DNA of 64,000 nt, taken from positions 1,488,001-1,552,000 of the forward strand of contig OW818639.1 of assembly GCA_942492795.1 (NCBI GenBank). The letters are read 5' to 3'. The notes below the pieces were generated by a model that did no database searches, had not been told where the DNA came from, and saw only the letters and a list, made by a program, of their open reading frames with translations. Every line of letters begins with the position of its first letter. Position 1 is the stretch's first letter. This stretch comes from RGIG3178 sp942492795. Its GTDB lineage: Bacteria > Bacillota > Clostridia > Christensenellales > QAND01. A program made the translations under genes and the position numbers. Positions 17,396 through 25,854 of the stretch are shown in pieces.

Positions 17396-19083
17396 TGATA
17401 AACATCGATAAAGAACTTGAACAATTGAAGATAAAAGAAGTAGAACCGGATGATCGGTTGGTCAGCCAAACCAAGATGCGCATCCGCAAGATACTGGACA
17501 AAAAGACGAAACGCGCACCGGTACATGCAAAAACGGAGGGGAAAAGGCCATCCGTGCTGATGAAATGGCTGCCCGTAGCGCTTGCGTTGACGATCGTGTT
17601 TTTGGCGGTTCCGTTTGGCATCCTTCCCGCAATCGAAAAGCAATCAGGCTCGGCTTTCTATACCATCGACATCAATCCCAGCGTGGAGCTGACGGTGGAC
17701 GATGCGGATACCATCATCAGCGTTGTCTGCAAGAACAACGACGCGTTAAAACTGATGGCGGGGATAGACTGCATCGGGCAGAACATCGCGCAGGCCATCC
17801 CGAAGATTGTATCCGAAGCACACAGGCTCGGATACATTAAGGATAATGCGGCTAACTACGTGCTTATCGCGCGGTTCGGGCAATCGCAAGGCACCGTCAC
17901 ACAGGACAAACTCAGCAGTCTCGTGACCGACGCAGCGGGTGCCCAGGCTCGCGTATTGTATCTGCTTGGAACATTAAGCGATAAGCAGGAAGCGGACGCC
18001 CAGAATAAATCAGCCGGCGTGATGCTTTTGGAAAAGGAAGCGATCAAAAAGGGCATTGATCCCGGGCAATACGCACAGCAGGACAAAGGGGAGATCGGCA
18101 GCATCATACAATGCATCGATGATAAGGAACTTCCGGTGCCCAAAATAAGCGGCGCCATCAGCGGCGAAAAGGTGCGCCTAAGCTGGAACAAAATTGAGAA
18201 TGCCGCGTTTGTCGGCTACAAGATCGTGGCTTCGGCTACGAATGAGAATCCGAAGTACCCTGCAGACGGCTATATCAAATACATCACCGATGCAGCAACC
18301 ACGGCGCTTTCGGTCTATGAAGGCTTTGGCGGCCTAAAGGGCGGCAAAAGCTATTACTTCAGCGTTACGGCGGTGTATGAAGGGGATAAATATATAAGCG
18401 GCAACACCGTTTATCTGAAAGTACCCGACATAGCGGAAGAACCCGAACCTACGACGAATCCCACAGACACAGATATGAAAGCGGCGACCATAAGCGGTAC
18501 GATAGCGGACGGCAAGGTCAAATTGAGCTGGAGCAAAATTGAGCATGCGAGCTTCAGCGGGTATAAGGTGGTCAAATCGGCAACCAACCCGAATCCCAAA
18601 TATCCGGATGACGGCTATATGAGCTACATCACAAACGCAGGCACAACAACCGCCAGCTATCCTTTAAGCTCGTTCGAGCCCAACAAGACATATTATTTCA
18701 GCGTTACGGTCTTGTATAGCGACGGCACGAAAAAAGCGGGCAACGCGATTGCGCTGACGATGCCGGAAGGCACCCCGGTGCCTGCCATGACAAGCACAAA
18801 CATTACAGGGAGCATTGACGCGGCAGGAAAAATCCATCTCAGCTGGGGCAAGATAGAACATCCCAACTTTGACGGGTATAAAGTGGTTTACTCGAAAAGC
18901 CCGAATCCCGCATATCCAAGCGCGGCATATAAAAGCTGGATCACCGATGCATCCACGACCAGTGTTACCTATAACGCCTCGGATTTTGACCCGGCCAGCA
19001 CATATTATTTCTCGATCACCGTTTTGTATAGCAACCCCAGCGTCATGAAAGCGGGCAACGACGTCGCAATCGTCATACCGTAA
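17395..19083 (+). CDS. RsgI-like membrane anti-sigma factor with three Fn3-like repeats
   Basis: A 562-residue single-pass protein. Residues 1-55 are cytoplasmic and charged, as expected for a sigma-binding domain. A transmembrane segment lies at about 58-82. The next part, Y-T-I-D-I-N-P-S-V-E-L near 90, is the conserved periplasmic core of RsgI anti-sigma-I proteins, reaching to about 240. Then come three Fn3-like repeats of about 95 residues (each with L-S-W-x-K-I-E and Y-Y-F-S-V/I-T), possibly binding a wall or extracellular ligand. Classical RsgI partners are SigI; here the coupled partner is an ECF-type factor. Confidence 0.82.
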   Translation: MINIDKELEQLKIKEVEPDDRLVSQTKMRIRKILDKKTKRAPVHAKTEGKRPSVLMKWLPVALALTIVFLAVPFGILPAIEKQSGSAFYTIDINPSVELTVDDADTIISVVCKNNDALKLMAGIDCIGQNIAQAIPKIVSEAHRLGYIKDNAANYVLIARFGQSQGTVTQDKLSSLVTDAAGAQARVLYLLGTLSDKQEADAQNKSAGVMLLEKEAIKKGIDPGQYAQQDKGEIGSIIQCIDDKELPVPKISGAISGEKVRLSWNKIENAAFVGYKIVASATNENPKYPADGYIKYITDAATTALSVYEGFGGLKGGKSYYFSVTAVYEGDKYISGNTVYLKVPDIAEEPEPTTNPTDTDMKAATISGTIADGKVKLSWSKIEHASFSGYKVVKSATNPNPKYPDDGYMSYITNAGTTTASYPLSSFEPNKTYYFSVTVLYSDGTKKAGNAIALTMPEGTPVPAMTSTNITGSIDAAGKIHLSWGKIEHPNFDGYKVVYSKSPNPAYPSAAYKSWITDASTTSVTYNASDFDPASTYYFSITVLYSNPSVMKAGNDVAIVIP

Positions 19084-19126
19084 ACGCTTGTTTCTATGAA
19101 TCCCATACAATTGCGACAAACAACAC

Positions 19127-19165
19127 AAGGCAACGATTCCAAAGAATGGTTGCCTTGTCTTTTTG
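19127..19165 (+). terminator. Terminator of the sigma/anti-sigma operon
   Basis: AAGGCAAC and GTTGCCTT pair, extended inward by ATTC/GAAT after a mismatch around a CAAA loop, and are followed by TCTTTTTG. Confidence 0.85.
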
Positions 19166-19209
19166 CAAGTGAAGTCAATACCATCCTTGAAAGCGAGGGG
19201 ATATGGTTG

Positions 19210-19238
19210 TTGACACCGCATCCAATCGGTGATATTTT
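19210..19238 (+). promoter_or_regulatory. SigA-type promoter for the glyoxalase-fold gene
   Basis: TTGACA at 19210-19215, a 17-base spacer and TATTTT at 19233-19238, about 120 bases before the gene start. The -35 is consensus, the -10 moderate. Confidence 0.55.
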
Positions 19239-19359
19239 GCAAACGAAGTGATCTTTATTACGTTCGGTTTAAAAACAGCAAACCGGCACTTCCAGCACAA
19301 CATAGAAAATCAAAGGATTCTTCCGAAGAAGAATAAAAAAATGAAACGAGGTGTTTCCA

Positions 19360-19734
19360 ATGATAAAGGGCATCTGTTTGGGGAACATTGGGATTGACTG
19401 TAAAGACGCACAGAAACTTCAGAATTTTTACGCCGAACTTCTCGGTTGGGAAAAGCTTGCGTTGTACGATTGTCCGGCGGTGAGCAATCAAAACGGCATC
19501 ATATTTTTGTTTGATCAAGCCGATGATTATGTTTATGATCGGCCTGTGTGGCCGGAGCAGGCCTTCAGGCAGCAAAAGCAGATGCACTTTGATTTTCAGG
19601 TGGACGATTTGCCAACCGCGGTGATGCAGGCAGAAGCTATCGGCGCGGTTAAAGCGGACAGTCAATTTGGCGGCGATCATTTTGTCACAATGCTCGACCC
19701 TGAAGGTCACCCGTTTTGCCTGTGCGCAAAATAG
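19360..19734 (+). CDS. Glyoxalase/bleomycin-resistance fold (VOC) protein
   Basis: A 124-residue protein of the vicinal-oxygen-chelate fold with two beta-alpha-beta-beta-beta units: G-N-I-G-I-D-C-K-D near residue 6, F-Y-A-E-L-L-G-W near 22, and H-F-D-F-Q-V-D-D near 72 followed by L-D-P-E-G-H-P-F-C-L near the end. GAGGTG lies 6 bases before the chosen ATG; a GTG nine bases earlier overlaps that site. Members include lyases, dioxygenases and antibiotic-binding proteins. No partner gene is adjacent, so the substrate is unknown. Confidence 0.8.
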   Translation: MIKGICLGNIGIDCKDAQKLQNFYAELLGWEKLALYDCPAVSNQNGIIFLFDQADDYVYDRPVWPEQAFRQQKQMHFDFQVDDLPTAVMQAEAIGAVKADSQFGGDHFVTMLDPEGHPFCLCAK

Positions 19735-19815
19735 AGCTGCACGTTGCGCTATCGCCTTGATGACAGTACAGTTGTGAAACGTCCATGCATGATCGCGTTG
19801 CGGATATACCGGCAC

Positions 19816-19850
19816 AAAAAAACCACACGGTTTCGGCCATGTGGTTTTCC
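19816..19850. terminator. Bidirectional terminator between convergent genes
   Basis: AAAACCACA and TGTGGTTTT form a 9-bp stem with a 12-base loop, with an A-run before and a T-rich run after. It ends the glyoxalase-fold gene on + and the MFS gene on -. Its stem resembles several other terminators in the window. Confidence 0.75.
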
Positions 19851-19858
19851 TTTTGCAT

Positions 19859-21163
19859 TCAAGGCGCTTGTTCGGTCTGCCGTTGGGTATCGGGCAACTC
19901 GGGATCCGCGTGTTCACCTGCCGCAGCATCCCGATTTGGCTGTGCCTTGCCATGCAGAAAGCGCGTTGCCATCATGAGCACCGCAATAATTGTCCCGCAG
20001 CCGAGAAAACCTGCCGGCGCACCGAAACCCTGTGTGATCACACCGGTATATGCGTTTCCGATCGGCATTGCGCCGCCGCTGACCAAGCTGTAAACGCTCA
20101 TCACACGACCCCGAAACCGATCATTGGTACTGTATTGGACGATCGAGTTCGCCGTTGCCATAAAGGAAACGACGAAGAAACCCAGCAGGGCGAGCCCGAA
20201 ACCCGTGAGCCAGAATACGCGCGTGATTGCAATAAAGCAAAGCATTGCTGCAATTAAGTACGGAAATAGTGTGAGGAGCACACTCTTTGGCCCCCCGTGA
20301 CTCGTAGAGGCGATGAACATGGACCCAATAAACGATCCGAGACCCATCAGGGACATGAGAAGACCGTACCCTTTTTCACCCTCCAAAAGAATATTTTTGG
20401 CAAATACCGGCAAAAGTGTGCTCATGTTCATGGAAAATGCACTGATGACAAACACGGAAGCCAACGTTTTGAAGATCACTTCGTTGCCGCGAATATAAAC
20501 GAGGCCTTCCTTGATGCTGTGCAATACCTTTTCCTTCTTTTCAATACGCACATTTTCCATCGGTTTGATGAAAAACAAACTGATGATGACGGCGCCAAAG
20601 CTGATCGAGTTGAAAGCGAAACAGGCAAAGACGCCCAGTTGCGCCATGACAAAACCCGCAATGCCGGGTCCAAGCACACGGGCCACATTGAAAATGGAGG
20701 AATTGATCGCAATGGCGTTGTGCAACGACTCCTTGCCGACCAGTTCGACAACAAAAGCCTGCCGCGTCGGCATATCAAGGGTATTGACGACGCCCATGGC
20801 TAAGGCACTGGCGAGGAGATGCCAGTATTGGACTTTTCCCGACCAGACCAGAACAGTTAAGATGCCTGTTATGATCAGCAGCGCTGTATGGGTGAAGAAC
20901 ATGATCTTCTTTTTCGATATGCGGTCAATGATGACGCCGGAGAACAACGAAAAAATCAGCATCGGCAGAAAATGCATGATGGCGATCAGGCTTACCAGCA
21001 ACGGCGATCCTGTCAGCGTATACGCGAGCCAGGGTTGCGCAACATTCTGCATCCACGAGCCGATGAGTGAAATCAACATTCCCGCCGAATAGAGGGAAAA
21101 GTTCTGATTCTGTTTAAGCGCTGAAAGAGGATTGTTCAGCTTGGTTTTCCTTTTCTTTTCCAT
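19859..21163 (-). CDS. MFS transporter, EntS-like exporter type
   Basis: A twelve-helix major facilitator of about 434 residues, resembling the MFS_3/EntS exporters of siderophores or drugs. The start chosen is the ATG of M-E-K-K-R-K-T-K, which has GGAGAA upstream; a TTG 30 bases earlier lacks a site. Signatures are N-F-S-L-Y-S-A-G-M-L-I-S-L-I-G-S-W near the first helix, D-R-I-S-K-K-K in loop 2-3 and L-G-P-G-I-A-G-F in helix 5. It is transcribed leftward as a single gene. Substrate unknown. Confidence 0.85.
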   Translation of the reverse strand: MEKKRKTKLNNPLSALKQNQNFSLYSAGMLISLIGSWMQNVAQPWLAYTLTGSPLLVSLIAIMHFLPMLIFSLFSGVIIDRISKKKIMFFTHTALLIITGILTVLVWSGKVQYWHLLASALAMGVVNTLDMPTRQAFVVELVGKESLHNAIAINSSIFNVARVLGPGIAGFVMAQLGVFACFAFNSISFGAVIISLFFIKPMENVRIEKKEKVLHSIKEGLVYIRGNEVIFKTLASVFVISAFSMNMSTLLPVFAKNILLEGEKGYGLLMSLMGLGSFIGSMFIASTSHGGPKSVLLTLFPYLIAAMLCFIAITRVFWLTGFGLALLGFFVVSFMATANSIVQYSTNDRFRGRVMSVYSLVSGGAMPIGNAYTGVITQGFGAPAGFLGCGTIIAVLMMATRFLHGKAQPNRDAAAGEHADPELPDTQRQTEQAP

Positions 21164-21420
21164 TCGGGTATTTTCTCCGTTCCGTTGATGCAAAATTGAC
21201 TCTTTGTAAAATTCTTCGGCACACCATCTCGCAACATATTCCTATTTTACCCTGCCGCATGATGCAATGGAAGAGAATTATTGAAACGACCAAACGGCCA
21301 ACAATCATTTGTCAAGGCGGTTTTATCAACCGGATGCAGCCAACGTGCAACGGATGCTGATCCGGTCACGGATACTGCCGTAGCCCGGATTGGGTGAATC
21401 AAACGCTCCATCTTTTGGGT

Positions 21421-21454
21421 ATAAAAAACGGTTCTCCTGTTGCAGGAGAACCGT
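21421..21454 (-). terminator. Terminator of the CheX operon
   Basis: ACGGTTCTCCT and AGGAGAACCGT are a perfect 11-bp stem with a 5-base loop. On the minus strand the stem is followed by a run of T (AAAAAA on +), so it ends the leftward cheX operon. Confidence 0.85.
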
Positions 21455-21565
21455 CTGTATAGCGGCGCAGGAACAGGCGAAGACATAGAGCATCCAATGC
21501 AAAGCCTTCATTCTGCCGCGTAAGAGCAAAAAAGGGTCACTGTATACAGCCGTGAACGCGGCAAA

Positions 21566-22027
21566 TCAATCGATGAAAGCCAGGTTGACTTCTATCGGAA
21601 TATCATCCGCCATGAGTTCAACACAAAGGATCTGATCCGAAACCATTTTGATCGACATGCTATCCCCTTGAAGCATCGTGGGCGTCGAAATTTCGATGGA
21701 AATTCCGATATTGTAGAAACAGGTAGCGGCGTTTGCCGTGAGCATATTCGTCAATTCGGACAATGCGCTCGATGCGATCTCATCAAACTCCTCAATCGGC
21801 AGACCCATCATCATGGTGGACGCTATTTTTTTTGCATCCTCTGTTTGCATCCTGTAAACCACATTTCCTTTGATATCCCCCAAGAGACCCAGGACGATTA
21901 CAACGCCGTTGCAATTTACCTCCTTGGTTTTGACGCTCAATCTGCCAATGGTAACCGCGCCGAATCCAAGCTGAGGCATTACCGATTTAAAGGATTCGAT
22001 AAACGGATTTACACGCTTTACATCCAT
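21566..22027 (-). CDS. CheX-like chemotaxis phosphatase domain protein
   Basis: A 153-residue protein of the CheC/CheX/FliY group that dephosphorylates CheY-P. The hallmark acidic-Asn helix is present in E-I-A-S-S-A-L-S-E-L-T-N-M-L near residue 83 (E ... E-x-x-N pattern). The N-terminus reads V-N-P-F-I-E-S-F, typical of CheX. A GGGGG ribosome site lies inside the end of the preceding gene and the two genes overlap by 10 bases. No other chemotaxis gene is in the window, so it may serve a non-flagellar response system. Confidence 0.8.
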   Translation of the reverse strand: MDVKRVNPFIESFKSVMPQLGFGAVTIGRLSVKTKEVNCNGVVIVLGLLGDIKGNVVYRMQTEDAKKIASTMMMGLPIEEFDEIASSALSELTNMLTANAATCFYNIGISIEISTPTMLQGDSMSIKMVSDQILCVELMADDIPIEVNLAFID

Positions 22028-22881
22028 TCTGATTCCCCCTTCGAAAAGCCAACGTCTAGCAGCAGCTCGCCGAAATTCGTTTGCCCTATTGCGGTTGTCG
22101 TACTGAAGTTTGGCGCTAATATGAGAACGCTGTCCCCGGTCAGGATAGAAGGCGGAGCCACACGAAGGCCCAAAGCCTTATACCTTCTGTTCATGATGGA
22201 GCAAGCATTTCCTGCGATGATGTTAGCGAATTCTCCGAGTGCAGCAATCATTTCATCGCTGTCCTTCGGATCTCTTTTAAAAACAGCAGCCGCCATATTG
22301 TTGGCAGTTTCCCTGGACAGATCAATGAGCATCCGGCCGGAAAATTTGCCAATTATACCGATGATAACGGAGATACCTGCAGACGCATGATCTTGAGTGT
22401 TGGAATAATCCTCCTTGAACGATACGAGGGTCTTGGTCATTTTGTTTATGCCATCCATCAGCGATTCTTTAAACGCCGCGAAATATTCTTCCTGAAGATA
22501 GGCATACAACTCTTCGGTGGCCATCAGCCTGTTGATGATCATCATAAGCTCGTCGGCGTCAAAGGGCTTTTGAATATAGCCGTTCACTTTGCACTTTTTT
22601 GCTTTGTTTACGATCTCGTCGTCCATCATAGAGCTTATGACGATTACCTTTATGCTTGCATCGATCGCATGGATGGCACGAGTGCATTCCAGACCATCGG
22701 TACCGGGTAGCGTCATGTCCATCGTAACCAAATTGGGTTTCGTATCTTGAACAACCTGCTTTACTTCTTCCAGTGTACCGGCGACTCCGACCACTTCATA
22801 CCCGTTGAATTCGAGAATATTCCTGACAAATTCCACGGAAAAAGCGGAATCGTCGACAATGACTATTCTTATACCTTTCAT
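22018..22881 (-). CDS. Response regulator receiver fused to a CheX-like domain
   Basis: A 287-residue two-domain protein. Residues 1-125 form a receiver: D-D at 10-11, phospho-acceptor Asp in T-M-D-M-T-L-P-G near 55, Ser in V-I-S-S-M near 85 and Lys in Q-K-P-F near 106. Residues about 140-287 form a CheX-like phosphatase domain with E-M-I-A-A-L-G-E-F-A-N-I-I near 210. Input and phosphatase are thus in one chain, and a second free CheX follows in the same operon. No DNA-binding domain is present. Confidence 0.85.
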   Translation of the reverse strand: MKGIRIVIVDDSAFSVEFVRNILEFNGYEVVGVAGTLEEVKQVVQDTKPNLVTMDMTLPGTDGLECTRAIHAIDASIKVIVISSMMDDEIVNKAKKCKVNGYIQKPFDADELMMIINRLMATEELYAYLQEEYFAAFKESLMDGINKMTKTLVSFKEDYSNTQDHASAGISVIIGIIGKFSGRMLIDLSRETANNMAAAVFKRDPKDSDEMIAALGEFANIIAGNACSIMNRRYKALGLRVAPPSILTGDSVLILAPNFSTTTAIGQTNFGELLLDVGFSKGESEWM

Positions 22882-23209
22882 GAGAGATCAGCCCTCTTTT
22901 CTGATTTACTATGGATGGAATACTAATAATGAATCGGCATTTTTCAAGGACTCTTAAGATGTTATTCGGCAAAAAAAGAGCGAACTCTGTTCGCGGCAAC
23001 AAGAATGTTCCACGGATAACAGTAAAGAGCGGAAATACAAAGCGTGCGTGTATGGAATTTAAGACGAATCTGTGTTTTTACGCAACGTATCCCGAAATAT
23101 GATAAACTAAACCTGACAGCAGGATTACCGTATGTTTGCGCTGTATTTTTTGGTTTATGCGGGCATTGCCAAAGCATTCCGTCCGCCGCTGTTTATTGGG
23201 AGATAAACG
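22882..23209. other. Divergent intergenic region
   Basis: A 328-base space between the leftward receiver-CheX gene and the rightward DUF7000-like gene. TATGAT near 23098 with a weak TTTTTA 17 bases upstream is a possible rightward promoter. Nothing else is recognised. Confidence 0.35.
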
Positions 23210-23722
23210 ATGGATTCACTCAATTTTCATGTTGAAGAATACACAAACCAACTCGCAAAAGGACAAATTCAAAAAGCCTATCGGGGGATTATGGCGTTCA
23301 TGTCTGATCTTTTGGCATATCTGGAACGTCAGCACACCGATTGTTCAGTGAGCGCATTGTATTTCGGTTATATGGATATGACCTACTTTGCCTTTACGCC
23401 ATCCGATCTTAAGAGCAAAAAATTGAAGGTCGCTGTTGTCTATATCCATGAGGAATGTAGGTTTGAAGTGTGGCTTGCCGCAAACAACCGGCAGATTCAA
23501 GCAAAATACGCAGCGTTGCTGAGCAAGATGGATTGCGGGTTTGCCGTTTCGCAGATGGGACCCGGTGTGGATTCGATCATCGCATCGACCATTGTCGAAC
23601 AACCTGATTTTGATCATCCTGAAGAATTAAAGAAGAGCATCGAAACCAAAACGATGGCGTTTTCCCAAGCGATAAATTCACTCTTAACCATGCACCAAAA
23701 CGATGTGCGGCAGGAGCAATGA
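23210..23722 (+). CDS. DUF7000-like protein
   Basis: A 170-residue soluble protein matching, from memory, a family of Bacillota proteins of unknown function (DUF7000): it starts M-D-S-L-N-F-H-V-E-E-Y-T and contains A-L-Y-F-G-Y-M-D-M-T-Y-F near residue 45, H-E-E-C-R-F-E-V-W-L-A near 78 and V-E-Q-P-D-F-D-H-P near 128. GGGAG lies 8 bases before the ATG. It is followed 72 bases later by a small membrane protein that may be co-transcribed. No catalytic motif is known to me. Confidence 0.7.
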   Translation: MDSLNFHVEEYTNQLAKGQIQKAYRGIMAFMSDLLAYLERQHTDCSVSALYFGYMDMTYFAFTPSDLKSKKLKVAVVYIHEECRFEVWLAANNRQIQAKYAALLSKMDCGFAVSQMGPGVDSIIASTIVEQPDFDHPEELKKSIETKTMAFSQAINSLLTMHQNDVRQEQ

Positions 23723-23794
23723 AAAACGGACTCTACGCATACATATCTGGCGACCAAAACGATAAAATTGGCAAAGGAGCGAGCCATACGTGCT

Positions 23795-24234
23795 ATGAAT
23801 ACAAGCATTGACCGACTCGGGGCGATAGTTGCAATCGTTTTCTTCCTATCGGCTATTTTGGTTTTTGTTTCCAGGCTGGCGGGGAAACCGCGCATCGGCC
23901 ATTGGATTGGGATATTTGAATTTTGTCTGGTATTCCGATGATCTATTTGCTGATAAAGGCACCCGGGCTCAATCGGCCAATACTGTACTATATTCAAATC
24001 GGATTGATGCTGCTGTGGTTAGGGATTGAATTGCTGTTGGATTATATTTTAAAAATGAATTTCCGGAAAGTGCAATGGATGGTTGTAAGCTATGTGACGT
24101 TGTTTTTTGCCGGCACCGGAGGCATGCTTGGCATAGCCAATCATGCAGGGGGAGGATGGAGCATTTCAGCGATTGGTTTATTCCTGATAATGTCGGTACT
24201 GGCGTTTATTCAAAGAAGGGCAACAGGCATGTAA
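23795..24234 (+). pseudogene. Four-helix membrane protein with a frameshift in a T-run
   Basis: From the ATG at 23795 one frame encodes N-T-S-I-D-R-L-G and a first helix, then stops at 23943. The next frame carries on with I-P-M-I-Y-L-L-I-K-A-P and three more helices to 24234. Adding one T to the run at 23921-23924 would join them into a single protein of about 146 residues, F-E-F-L-S-G-I-P-M-I-Y across the joint. The halves fit as one gene, so this is either a real 1-base deletion, a sequencing error or slippage control. The ribosome site AAGGAG is 15 bases from the ATG, longer than usual. Confidence 0.65.
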
Positions 24235-24563
24235 CGCGCAAAGTGTATTGCTTTAAACAGGATGCCTTGATAGACGGAACAGGGCATATTCTTAGCTTTT
24301 TTCGGCGCCATAACAATCCAAAACCCCGAAAGACAAGGGCTGAAAAATCCGTGCGGATGATGCGGTAAGGGATTGGCCGATCAGCCTTTTTTAAGCCGGA
24401 TTGAACTTCACTGCGCCATGCTAAAGTAAATCGGAAAAGTGCCGATAAAAAGTACTGTATGGAAACAGTTTCGTCTCCGCAAGCACATACGGTCATTTTG
24501 ATTCAGCCGGAGATTTCTTACTATTTACGCCGGGCATTCGTACATGCAAGATCGGATCATTCT
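24235..24563. other. Intergenic stretch before the GGDEF gene
   Basis: About 330 bases without a supported gene. The frame of the next gene is open back to 24459, but the extra residues do not look like family sequence. No clear promoter, repeat or RNA is seen. Confidence 0.35.
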
Positions 24564-25715
24564 ATGGGGATATTCAGAAGCATCACGAAGTACCTTCAAA
24601 GAGAAAACACTGCCGTGGTGCCAAAAGAGCATATGCAGGAACTCAAAAGAGAAGTGGCCAAGGAAAATTATTTTCGCCTGGCGTATGTCTCGTTGGCTAT
24701 GTTCGCCCTTGAGTGTTATCTCTATATCATCGAAGGCAGCATTTTCTATGTGGGGCCTGTGATACGAAACTTTCTGATCGCCTGTGCGGTCTTTCTTCCT
24801 TTAATCTGGTTTGTTAAGATGAAGATCAAAACCATCCATCTGACCTATGCGATGCTCGTGCAGTATTCTTTCATCGCACTGTGTCTGGTGTTTGGCGCCT
24901 CTCTTGCGCTGTATATCCAAAGTGAAGTCGATTTGATCCATATGTACCTGCTGATGGTATTCTTCGCGGCTGCCTTTTTTTACATGCGCCCTTTGGGAAG
25001 CGCGGTTTTGTTTTTATTGACATATTTGTATTTTTTTTATTTGCTTCCGCAGTATGTGTCCAATCCGGAGACGATGCTTGTGATCCAGATCAATACCGCC
25101 TTTTCCAACATGGCCGCCTGGATGATGAGCAATGTTCTGTGGAGAGCAAAGGTATCCGTGTTTTCCAACCGAAAAACCCTGTACAAGCAAAACAACATCC
25201 TGTTGGAATTGAGCAAGAAGGATGCGATGACAAGCCTTTACAACCACGAAACATCGCTGCATATCCTGGAAACGGAAATGACGCGATCGGCGAAACTCAA
25301 CCACCCGTTATCGTTAATCATCGCTGATATCGACGATTTTAAAAGGGTCAACGATAACCACGGACATCTTTTAGGGGATCATGTCATCAAAAGCGTTGCA
25401 AAAACGATCGCCGATACCGTTCGGAAAACGGATTTCGTCGGCCGATACGGCGGCGAGGAATTTATCATTATCATGCCTTTTACGGATCTGGCATCGGCAT
25501 GTGCGCTATCCGAGCGGATCCAATGGGAGATAGGAACAGCGCGTCTGTACGACGATATTCGCGTAACGCTCAGCGGAGGCGTCAGTGAGTTCAGCGGAGA
25601 GACACTCAACGAGTTTATCCGCATCACGGATCAAAAGCTTTATTTTGCCAAAAATACCGGAAAAAACAGCTTCGCGGCAAGCAACGATCCGCTGCGGGAT
25701 GCGATCCATATTTAA
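24564..25715 (+). CDS. Membrane-bound diguanylate cyclase (GGDEF)
   Basis: Makes cyclic di-GMP from two GTP. Residues about 45-215 carry six or so hydrophobic segments forming a membrane sensor. The C-terminal GGDEF domain starts near residue 230 (D-A-M-T-S-L-Y-N-H) and has the active motif G-G-E-E-F near 303 with D-I-D-D-F-K upstream, so it should be active. No R-x-x-D inhibitory site is seen five residues before the motif. The ATG at 24564 (M-G-I-F-R-S) is chosen because the upstream in-frame extension is atypical; its ribosome site is weak. No c-di-GMP phosphodiesterase is in the window. Confidence 0.85.
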   Translation: MGIFRSITKYLQRENTAVVPKEHMQELKREVAKENYFRLAYVSLAMFALECYLYIIEGSIFYVGPVIRNFLIACAVFLPLIWFVKMKIKTIHLTYAMLVQYSFIALCLVFGASLALYIQSEVDLIHMYLLMVFFAAAFFYMRPLGSAVLFLLTYLYFFYLLPQYVSNPETMLVIQINTAFSNMAAWMMSNVLWRAKVSVFSNRKTLYKQNNILLELSKKDAMTSLYNHETSLHILETEMTRSAKLNHPLSLIIADIDDFKRVNDNHGHLLGDHVIKSVAKTIADTVRKTDFVGRYGGEEFIIIMPFTDLASACALSERIQWEIGTARLYDDIRVTLSGGVSEFSGETLNEFIRITDQKLYFAKNTGKNSFAASNDPLRDAIHI

Positions 25716-25782
25716 AGAGCCCCAGTCGGGCATTGGATAGCCAAAGTATCCCAACTTGCGCCGGAAGACGGACTTCCAAGGA

Positions 25783-25814
25783 AAAGCCACAAATCCGTTC
25801 GGATTTGTGGCTTT
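25783..25814. terminator. Bidirectional terminator between GGDEF gene and tex
   Basis: AAAGCCACAAATCC and GGATTTGTGGCTTT form a perfect 14-bp stem around GTTC. It is between convergent genes. Its stem recurs almost unchanged near 33272 and 39114. Confidence 0.85.
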
Positions 25815-25854
25815 CGTACGATTTAACAGAGGCAAACGGCTTTATAAATCACCC

